From Fretibacterium fastidiosum (GTDB taxonomy: Bacteria; Synergistota; Synergistia; Synergistales; Aminobacteriaceae), in contig NZ_OZ209244.1 of NCBI RefSeq assembly GCF_964642095.1, positions 2,294,001-2,358,000 of the forward strand: a DNA stretch of 64,000 nucleotides, written 5' to 3'. The notes below the pieces were generated by a model, which was not told the DNA's origin, did not search any database, and saw only the letters and a list, made by a program, of their open reading frames with translations. Positions 58,742 to 64,000 of the stretch are shown piece after piece. Position 1 is the first letter of the stretch. Every line of letters starts with the position of its first letter. Position numbers and translations under genes: made by a program.

Positions 58742-58750
58742 TGATAAAAT
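58742..58750 (+). promoter_or_regulatory. Extended -10 promoter for rpmB
   Basis: TGA-TAAAAT (58742-58750) is an extended -10 box in an AT-rich stretch. The likely start of transcription is ~58757, ~85 bases before rpmB. Confidence 0.5.
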
Positions 58751-58843
58751 TCTAGAGTTAATTTCGAGGATCGTTCGGCGGAGCGGGGAGATAACAGGAA
58801 GCGTTCTTCCTTCCCCTACGCCCGATGCAGGGAGGAAATGATC

Positions 58844-59059
58844 ATGGCAAAGTTCTGTCAGTGCTGCGGGCGCGGGCCCGCTTCGGGAAACGCGGTGAGC
58901 CACTCGAACCGGCACACCCGTCGTCGTTGGCTCGTCAACCTTCAGAGCGTGCGCATCGACGCGGGCGACGGCACGACGTTCAAGGTGCGGGTCTGCACCA
59001 AATGCCTGAGGTCCGGCTTCGTCCGGAGGGCAATGGCCGCGGCGCCGGCCGAGGCGTAA
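58844..59059 (+). CDS. rpmB: 50S ribosomal protein L28
   Basis: This 71-residue protein has C-Q-C-C-G near the N-terminus and C-T-K-C later, the zinc-binding form of L28. S-N-R-H-T-R-R-R-W is the RNA-binding stretch. The ATG at 58844 has GGGAGG at optimal distance; an ATG at 58838 lies too close to it. It is monocistronic with its own terminator. Confidence 0.95.
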   Translation: MAKFCQCCGRGPASGNAVSHSNRHTRRRWLVNLQSVRIDAGDGTTFKVRVCTKCLRSGFVRRAMAAAPAEA

Positions 59060-59065
59060 GCGAAT

Positions 59066-59092
59066 GGGGGCTCCCGGTGGAGCCCTTTTTTT
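59066..59092 (+). terminator. Rho-independent terminator after rpmB
   Basis: GGGCTCC and GGAGCCC pair around CGGT and are followed by seven T (59086-59092). Confidence 0.9.
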
Positions 59093-59200
59093 GTGCGCGG
59101 TTCACGCAGCGGCCGGCCGCGCTCCCTTCCCCGCCGAAGCCTGGGGCAGAATTTGGGGGCGATCCTGCCGGACCGCCCCCAACCCCGCGTCCACCGTCCG

Positions 59201-59374
59201 CTACGCCTTGACGTCCAGCGCACCGCCAAGCCCCATGGACTTGAGAAGCTGCGCCATCATGTCCTTCTGGGCCTCCATGACGTTCTTCAGCATGGAGGTC
59301 TGGACCGCCTGAGCCGTCCGCGCCGAGGCCATCTCCATGGAATACCGCGCGACATCAGCCGTGATGTCCACCAT
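59201..59374 (-). CDS. YjfB-family small protein (putative motility)
   Basis: On the minus strand an ATG at 59374, with GGGGGTGAG just upstream, opens a 57-residue frame. It begins M-V-D-I-T-A-D-V-A-R-Y-S-M-E-M-A and continues through Q-T-S-M-L-K-N-V-M-E-A-Q, ending A-L-D-V-K-A. This fits the YjfB family (PF14070), short amphipathic proteins linked to flagellar regulons in Bacillus. No other gene in the window is flagellar. It lies between rpmB and the DUF362 gene. Confidence 0.78.
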   Translation of the reverse strand: MVDITADVARYSMEMASARTAQAVQTSMLKNVMEAQKDMMAQLLKSMGLGGALDVKA

Positions 59375-59533
59375 CGCTCACCCCCTTCGTCAGCGCCCTG
59401 TCCGCGTCGTTTGGCCAGAGCCGCTTTGCTTTATGATAGCACATCAAAGACCGCAGCGCGGGCGAAATGAAAGCGTTTGAGCCGATCGAGCGGTGGCCTG
59501 TCCGCCGAACCCGAAAGGAGGGGGCGAGAGGGC

Positions 59534-60685
59534 ATGGACGAAAGGGGCGGACTCCTGCTGATCCAGCAGAAGGACTATGAGCAGGCGGGCATCGACGCGG
59601 CGGTGCGGCGGGCCTGCGACCACTTCGGTGGCGCATTGAGCCCCGTGAAGCCCGGAGACCGCGTGCTCCTGAAGGTGAACCTGGTGGGCGGGCACGCGCC
59701 GGAGCGCCGCGCCACGACGGACCCCTCCGTCGTCCGCGCCGTCGCCCGCCTGCTGCTGGACTGCGGCGCAAGGCCCTTCATCGCGGACAGCCCCGGCATT
59801 GACGCCTTCCATGTGGCCGCGGAACGGGCCGGCTTCGCGGGCGTCGCGCGGGAACTGGGAATCCCCTGTCTGGAGCTGACGGACCCCGTGCCCCTGAAGG
59901 TCTCCGAGGGCTCCCTCTTTCGGAAGATCGAGGTGAGCCGCCTGGTCCTCGAGGCCGACGCCGTCGTCAACCTCCCCAAGATGAAGACCCACGGACAGAT
60001 GCTCCTCACCCTCGGCGTCAAGAACCTGTTCGGCTGCGTCGTGGGACGCGCCAAGGCCGCCTGGCACTACGACGTGGGCTTCGACCGGGACCGCTTCGCG
60101 TCCCTCCTCCTGGAGATCGCGGGGGCCGTAGCCCCCTGTCTGACGATCCTCGACGGCGTCGTGGGGATGGACGGAGAGGGCCCCACCAGCGGACACCCCA
60201 ACCCATGGGGCGTCGTGGCAGCCGCCCGCGACCCGCTCCTCATGGACCTGTGGCTCTGCCGCATGATGGGCGTCCGCCTCGACGACTTCCCCCTGTACCG
60301 CGCCGCCAGGCAGCGGCGCCTTCCTCAGTGTGCTCTGGACGACGCGGACGTCGCAGGCGACCTTCCGCCGGACCACGCCTTCAGCGTCAGGCTCCCCGAT
60401 CAGGGTAGCCTGCGCTTCCTGCCCCACTTGCCCTTTTTGGAGCGGGCCATGATGTCCCGTCCCATCCAGATCGCGGAGCGCTGCATCGGCTGTGGGCGAT
60501 GCGCGGAGGTCTGCCCCGCGGACGCACTGACCCTCCGCGGCAGAACGCTCCGGTTCGACTACGACAAGTGCATCCGCTGCTACTGCTGCCACGAGATGTG
60601 CCCCGTCCGTGCCATCGCGTTTCGAGAGAGCCCCCTCGTCCGCTTCAGTCGACAGATCGAGAGGCTGGCCGGGTGGTTTCGGTGA
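59534..60685 (+). CDS. DUF362 protein with C-terminal 2x[4Fe-4S] ferredoxin domain
   Basis: This 383-residue protein starts with a DUF362 domain (~1-290): L-L-K-V-N-L-V, T-D-P-S-V-V-R-A, N-L-P-K-M-K-T-H and D-G-V-V-G-M-D-G-E-G-P. The end carries two clusters of four cysteines, C-I-G-C-G-R-C-A-E-V-C-P and C-I-R-C-Y-C-C-H-E-M-C-P, the binding sites for two [4Fe-4S] centres. The family is widespread in anaerobes and its reaction is unknown; redox-linked maturation is a common guess. AAGGAGGGGG lies upstream of the ATG at 59534. Confidence 0.9.
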   Translation: MDERGGLLLIQQKDYEQAGIDAAVRRACDHFGGALSPVKPGDRVLLKVNLVGGHAPERRATTDPSVVRAVARLLLDCGARPFIADSPGIDAFHVAAERAGFAGVARELGIPCLELTDPVPLKVSEGSLFRKIEVSRLVLEADAVVNLPKMKTHGQMLLTLGVKNLFGCVVGRAKAAWHYDVGFDRDRFASLLLEIAGAVAPCLTILDGVVGMDGEGPTSGHPNPWGVVAAARDPLLMDLWLCRMMGVRLDDFPLYRAARQRRLPQCALDDADVAGDLPPDHAFSVRLPDQGSLRFLPHLPFLERAMMSRPIQIAERCIGCGRCAEVCPADALTLRGRTLRFDYDKCIRCYCCHEMCPVRAIAFRESPLVRFSRQIERLAGWFR

Positions 60686-60693
60686 AAGCCGAT

Positions 60694-60722
60694 TTGCTCA
60701 AAGGAGCCCCTTGTGATAGAAT
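60694..60722 (+). promoter_or_regulatory. Promoter of the SAM-riboswitch operon
   Basis: TTGCTC (60694-60699) and TAGAAT (60717-60722) are spaced by 17 bases, with TGA directly before the -10 (extended). Transcription would start near 60729, just before the aptamer. Confidence 0.7.
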
Positions 60723-60737
60723 GCCTGAATTGAATAT

Positions 60738-60830
60738 ATTATCGAGAGCACGGGGAGAGAGTCAGCTCGACGATCCTGCGCCAACCTGTTCGACACGTCG
60801 TTCAAGGTGGTCCTGCTGACAGCGATAAGT
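60738..60830 (+). ncRNA. SAM riboswitch (S-box family)
   Basis: The stretch begins TTATCGAGAGC and closes AGCGATAAG, forming the P1 helix. Between them are GGGGAGAG, CTGCGCCAACC and AAGGTGGTCCTGCTGA, matching the order of the S-box core (GAGAG, GCCAACC-like, GGTG...CTG). It is followed by a terminator and then metF, the expected target. Binding of SAM would favour termination. The exact SAM-I versus SAM-IV class is not settled by eye. Confidence 0.85.
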
Positions 60831-60850
60831 GGAGCTTTGTCGTTTTTTGA

Positions 60851-60891
60851 GGAGACGCCGCCCATGGTCGCAGGGGCGGCGTCTCCCTTTT
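60851..60891 (+). terminator. Terminator of the SAM riboswitch expression platform
   Basis: GGAGACGCCGCCC (60851-60863) and GGGCGGCGTCTCC (60874-60886) form a 13-bp stem followed by CTTTT. It lies ~60 bases before metF, as expected for transcription control. Confidence 0.85.
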
Positions 60892-60952
60892 GCCGGAGGC
60901 GCCGGACCGTGCCGCAGCCGCGCTGCGGCAAATGAAAGGAGTTGCCGCTACC

Positions 60953-61828
60953 GTGAAGAAGCTTTTAGACATCCCGACGCCGAGTTATACCTTTGAGATC
61001 TTTCCCCCCAAGGGCTCCATGAGCCTTGAGGGGACCTACGCCACCATCGACAACCTGGCGAGCCTCGGCCCGGACCTCATCAGCGTCACCTACGGCGCGG
61101 GCGGGACCAGCCGCGACAACACGGTGAAGATCGCCTCGGGCATCCAGAACAAGTACAGCATCATGGGCGTGGCGCACCTGACCTGCGTCGGAGCCACGCG
61201 GGCGAACATCGGGGAGATTCTGGACGAGCTCAAGGCCGCGGGCGTCCGAAACGTCCTGGCCCTGCGCGGCGACCTGAAGGACGAGAAGGACCTGGGCGAG
61301 TTCCACCACGCCTCGGAGCTCGTTGCCTTCATCAACGAACGGGGCCGCGAGTTCGACCTGTTCGCCGCCTGCTACCCGGAGAAGCACCTGGAGGCCCCCA
61401 GCATGGGGACGGACCTGCACCACCTGAAGGAGAAGTGCGACCTCGGCGTGAAGGCCCTCGTCTCGCAGCTGTTCTTCGACAACGACACGTTCTTCTCCTT
61501 CCGGGACAAGGCCCGCGCCATCGGCATCAAGCAGCCCATCATCGCCGGCATCATGCCCATCACCTCCCCCCACCAGATCGAGAAGATGATCACCATGTGC
61601 GGCGCCAGCGTGCCCGCGCGCGTGCAGCGCTTCGTCGATGCCTACGGGCACAACTCGGGGGCCATCAAGGAGGCAGGCATCGCCTACGCCACGGACCAGA
61701 TCATCGACCTCCTGGCCCGCGGGGTGGAGGGCATCCACCTCTACACCATGAACCAGGCGGACGTCGTGCGCCGCATCGACGAGAACATCCGCGCCATCCT
61801 CTACTCCATGAGGGTCAAGAGGTCCTGA
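60953..61828 (+). CDS. metF: Methylenetetrahydrofolate reductase
   Basis: MetF reduces 5,10-methylene-THF to 5-methyl-THF; 291 residues. It starts with Y-T-F-E-I-F-P-P-K-G carrying the conserved catalytic Glu, then S-V-T-Y-G-A-G-G-T-S, A-L-R-G-D and G-I-M-P-I-T, the FAD/folate motifs. I chose GTG at 60953 with AAAGGAG ~11 bases upstream; upstream ATGs lack a site. The next gene starts immediately after its stop (TGA-ATG). Controlled by the SAM riboswitch. Confidence 0.94.
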   Translation: MKKLLDIPTPSYTFEIFPPKGSMSLEGTYATIDNLASLGPDLISVTYGAGGTSRDNTVKIASGIQNKYSIMGVAHLTCVGATRANIGEILDELKAAGVRNVLALRGDLKDEKDLGEFHHASELVAFINERGREFDLFAACYPEKHLEAPSMGTDLHHLKEKCDLGVKALVSQLFFDNDTFFSFRDKARAIGIKQPIIAGIMPITSPHQIEKMITMCGASVPARVQRFVDAYGHNSGAIKEAGIAYATDQIIDLLARGVEGIHLYTMNQADVVRRIDENIRAILYSMRVKRS

Positions 61829-62500
61829 ATGGACCCCACGCAGACCATGATCGACGACGCGCTGCGCTTCATGCGCGTCCCGTCCCACCAGCGCAGCGGA
61901 GAGCTCTCCCTGCAGGTGAGGCGGACCTTCGAGGAGCTCGAAGGCGTCGTGCAGCCCCGGAGTGTCTCCCGTCGCTTCCCCTCAGAGGTCCTCGCGGACG
62001 GCCGGGGCGTCGTCGTCGCGGGCTTCACCATTCAGAGCCGGGACCTGGCCAGACTCCTGGCCCACTCCAGCGAGTGCTGCCTCATGGCGGTGACGCTGGG
62101 CAGCGAGGTGGACCGCGCCATCCTGAGGGCGCAGGCGCGGGACATGCTGGGCGGCCTCATGCTGGACGCCTGCGCCTCCGTGCGGGCGGACGCCCTCTGT
62201 GACGAGGAGGAGAGGAAGGTCGCTGAGACCCTGAGGGAAGGGGAACACCTCACCATGCGCTTCAGCCCCGGCTACGGCGACGCCCCCCTGCAGGCCTCGG
62301 CAGACGTCATCGCGGCCCTGGACGCGACGCGGCGCATCGGCCTCGCCATGACGAAGCGCTTCATGATGACGCCCGTCAAATCCGTCACCGCCATCATCGG
62401 CGTGTCGCTTCAGGACACGGACCGGACGCGCGGCTGCAGGACCTGCGCCGGGCGGGAGACGTGCCCCTACAGAAAGAGAGGAGAAGGCTGTGGACTTTGA
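61829..62500 (+). CDS. Separately encoded methionine synthase activation-domain protein
   Basis: This 223-residue protein matches the C-terminal 'vitamin B12-dependent methionine synthase activation domain', which binds SAM for reductive reactivation of cobalamin. R-F-S-P-G-Y-G-D is the hallmark motif, with M-T-P-V-K-S-V-T following. It ends in a cysteine-rich tail (C-R-T-C, E-T-C-P-Y). Its stop overlaps metH by 11 bases, so enzyme and reactivating part are made together though not fused. Confidence 0.92.
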   Translation: MDPTQTMIDDALRFMRVPSHQRSGELSLQVRRTFEELEGVVQPRSVSRRFPSEVLADGRGVVVAGFTIQSRDLARLLAHSSECCLMAVTLGSEVDRAILRAQARDMLGGLMLDACASVRADALCDEEERKVAETLREGEHLTMRFSPGYGDAPLQASADVIAALDATRRIGLAMTKRFMMTPVKSVTAIIGVSLQDTDRTRGCRTCAGRETCPYRKRGEGCGL

Positions 62501-64000
62501 CCTTGGAAAGCTGAGGACGAGGGGGCCGCGCCCCAGGGAGCTGGGGCGGGACGTCCTGTTCTTCGACGGGGGCATGGGCACCATGCTTCAGGCGCGGGGG
62601 CTGAAGCTGCGCGAGCTGCCGGAGTCCCTGAACCTCACCCACCCCGACCTGATCCGGGATATCCATCGGGAGTACGCCGCTGCAGGCGCCGACTTCATCA
62701 CCACGAACACCTTCGGCGCCAACCCCTTCAAGCTGGAACGGGCGGGGCTCTCCGTGGACGCGGTGGTCCCCGCCGCGGTGCGGCTGGCGCGGGAGGCGGC
62801 CGGGGGGACGGGAGCGCTCACCGCACTCGACATCGGCCCCACGGGGCGCGTGATGGCGCCCCTGGGGGACGCCTCCTTCGACGACGTCTACGACGCGGTG
62901 GCCGCTCAAGTGCGCGCCGGCCGCGACGGGAGCGACGTCGTGCTGCTCGAGACCTTCACCGACCTGCGCGAGCTCCGGACGGCCCTCCTTGCCGTGAAGG
63001 AGAACTGCAGCCTGCCCATCCTGGCCACCATGAGCTTTGAGGAGGGCGGGCGCACGTTCTTCGGCGCCACGGTCGCGTCCATGGTCATGACGCTCGAGGG
63101 CCTGGGCGTCGCCGCCCTGGGGGTGAACTGCTCCCTGGGGCCGGCACAGCTCATCCCCATCGTCCAGGAGGTCTGCGCGCTGGCCCACGCGCCCGTCATG
63201 GTGCAGCCCAACGCGGGCCTGCCCGTGATGCACGACGGAGCCTCCTTCTACGACGTGACGCCGGACGAGTTCGCAGAGGCCGCCGTCCGGTTCGCGGAGA
63301 TGGGCTGCGCGGTCCTGGGGGGGTGCTGCGGGACGACGCCGGCACACATCGCGAAGGTGGCCGCCGCCGTGCGCGCCGCACGGCAGGAGGTCGCGCCCCG
63401 CTCCGTCCCCGACAGGACCTGCATCTGCACGCCGGGCGTCGCCGTCTCCTTCGGCACGGACTTCGTCATCATCGGCGAGCGCCTGAACCCCACGGGGAAG
63501 AAGGCCCTCCAGGCCGCCATCCGTGCGGGGGACATGGACTACGTGCTGAAGGAAGCGTTGAAGCAGCAGGACCAGGGGAGCCACGTGCTGGACGTCAACA
63601 TGGGGCTCCCCGACGTGGACGAGCCGGCCATGCTGCGGCGGGCCGTCGAGGAGATTCAGGCGGTGATCGACCTTCCGCTGCAGCTGGACTCCCCGAACCC
63701 GGCGGCGCTTGAGGCCGGCGCCCGCGCCTACAACGGCAAGCCCCTCCTGAACTCCGTCAACGGCAAGGAGAAGAGCCTGGAGACGGTGCTGCCCATCGCC
63801 AGGAAGTACGGTGCCTGCGTCCTGGGGCTGGCCCTCAACGACGACGGGATCCCCGGACCTGCGGAGGACCGTCTGGCCGTGGCCCGCCGCATCGTTCGGG
63901 AGGCGGAACGGCTGGGCATCCCCCGACGCGACGTCCTGATCGACTGCCTGACCCTCACGGCCTCCGCGCAGCAGGACCTGGTTCGGGAGACGCTCCGCGC
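62490..64000 (+). CDS. metH: Cobalamin-dependent methionine synthase, N-terminal part (partial)
   Basis: The gene starts GTG at 62490, with GGAG 7 bases upstream, inside the end of the activation-domain gene, and runs off the right edge after ~503 codons. Residues 1-300 are the homocysteine S-methyltransferase domain (F-F-D-G-G-M-G-T-M; zinc ligands in G-V-N-C-S and G-G-C-C-G-T-T-P). From ~325 comes the pterin-binding domain (I-I-G-E-R-L-N-P-T-G-K-K, then D-V-N-M-G-L-P). It converts homocysteine to methionine using methyl-THF from MetF. The cobalamin domain should lie beyond the window. Confidence 0.94.
   Translation, partial: MDFDLGKLRTRGPRPRELGRDVLFFDGGMGTMLQARGLKLRELPESLNLTHPDLIRDIHREYAAAGADFITTNTFGANPFKLERAGLSVDAVVPAAVRLAREAAGGTGALTALDIGPTGRVMAPLGDASFDDVYDAVAAQVRAGRDGSDVVLLETFTDLRELRTALLAVKENCSLPILATMSFEEGGRTFFGATVASMVMTLEGLGVAALGVNCSLGPAQLIPIVQEVCALAHAPVMVQPNAGLPVMHDGASFYDVTPDEFAEAAVRFAEMGCAVLGGCCGTTPAHIAKVAAAVRAARQEVAPRSVPDRTCICTPGVAVSFGTDFVIIGERLNPTGKKALQAAIRAGDMDYVLKEALKQQDQGSHVLDVNMGLPDVDEPAMLRRAVEEIQAVIDLPLQLDSPNPAALEAGARAYNGKPLLNSVNGKEKSLETVLPIARKYGACVLGLALNDDGIPGPAEDRLAVARRIVREAERLGIPRRDVLIDCLTLTASAQQDLVRETLR

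Noticed and set aside
1..64000. CRISPR arrays, tRNA and rRNA genes, complete insertion sequences and prophage genes
   Set aside because: I looked for regularly spaced repeats, tRNA-like cloverleaf ends, rRNA sequence and transposase motifs and saw none in this window.

Overview
The window comes from a GC-rich anaerobic bacterium, most likely a member of the Synergistota (a Fretibacterium-like or related Synergistaceae genome). The best sequence clue is the C-terminus of the 1,271-residue surface protein at 8462-12274. It ends in Gly-Gly-Cys-Asp-Ala-Gly, a short hydrophobic helix and a basic tail, which is the form of the Synerg-CTERM sorting signal. Meso-DAP-type wall genes, glutamate dehydrogenase, an isoaspartyl dipeptidase, an M20 dipeptidase and a cobalamin-dependent methionine synthase fit an amino-acid-fermenting anaerobe of this phylum. 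Species assignment is inference.

Layout. 1-4156 (+): aromatic amino acid operon, with the end of aroA, then aroC, pheA, a fused aroE-aroK and aroQ, all overlapping or nearly so. 4157-6019 (+): an AT-richer patch with three small membrane or exported proteins of unknown function. 6019-6358 and 13097-13261: two copies of a palindrome-ended, non-coding MITE-like repeat. Between them on the minus strand is an accessory block: a small exported protein, the giant Synerg-CTERM/FG-GAP protein, a decayed duplicate of its sorting tail, an exported thioredoxin-like protein whose gene needs UGA read as selenocysteine, and a DUF1254-type lipoprotein. 13299-15914 (+): a MalT-like LuxR-family regulator. 15958-24633 (-): dapF, yitT-type gene, secA, a large exported protein, argS and an ftsB-like gene, with a good promoter before dapF. 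24889-26823 (+): gyrB with a very strong terminator.

26941-48578 (-) is a long division and wall run. It reads mraZ-rsmH-ftsL-ftsI-murE-murF-mraY-murD-ftsW-murG-murC-murB-ftsQ-ftsA-ftsZ, followed by a SPOR protein, folC, pgeF and a Gfo/Idh/MocA oxidoreductase. Most junctions overlap or are only a few bases. Upstream of mraZ are four direct repeats spaced exactly 10 bp, a likely MraZ operator. 48848-55562 (+): Na/Pi transporter, PbpC, NhaC antiporter and isoaspartyl dipeptidase. 55619-58561 (-): M20 peptidase, glutamate dehydrogenase and xseB. 58844-59059 (+): rpmB. 59201-59374 (-): a 57-residue YjfB-family gene. 59534-60685 (+): DUF362/ferredoxin protein. 60694-64000 (+): a SAM riboswitch with terminator controlling metF, a separately encoded methionine synthase activation domain, and metH, which runs off the window.

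The most notable findings are the selenocysteine thioredoxin (U-P-A-C active site with a SECIS-like hairpin just after the UGA), the duplicated sorting-signal remnant beside it, the paired MITE-like elements, the MraZ box array, the AroE-AroK fusion, the structured element between ftsA and ftsZ, and the SAM-riboswitch operon with a split methionine synthase.
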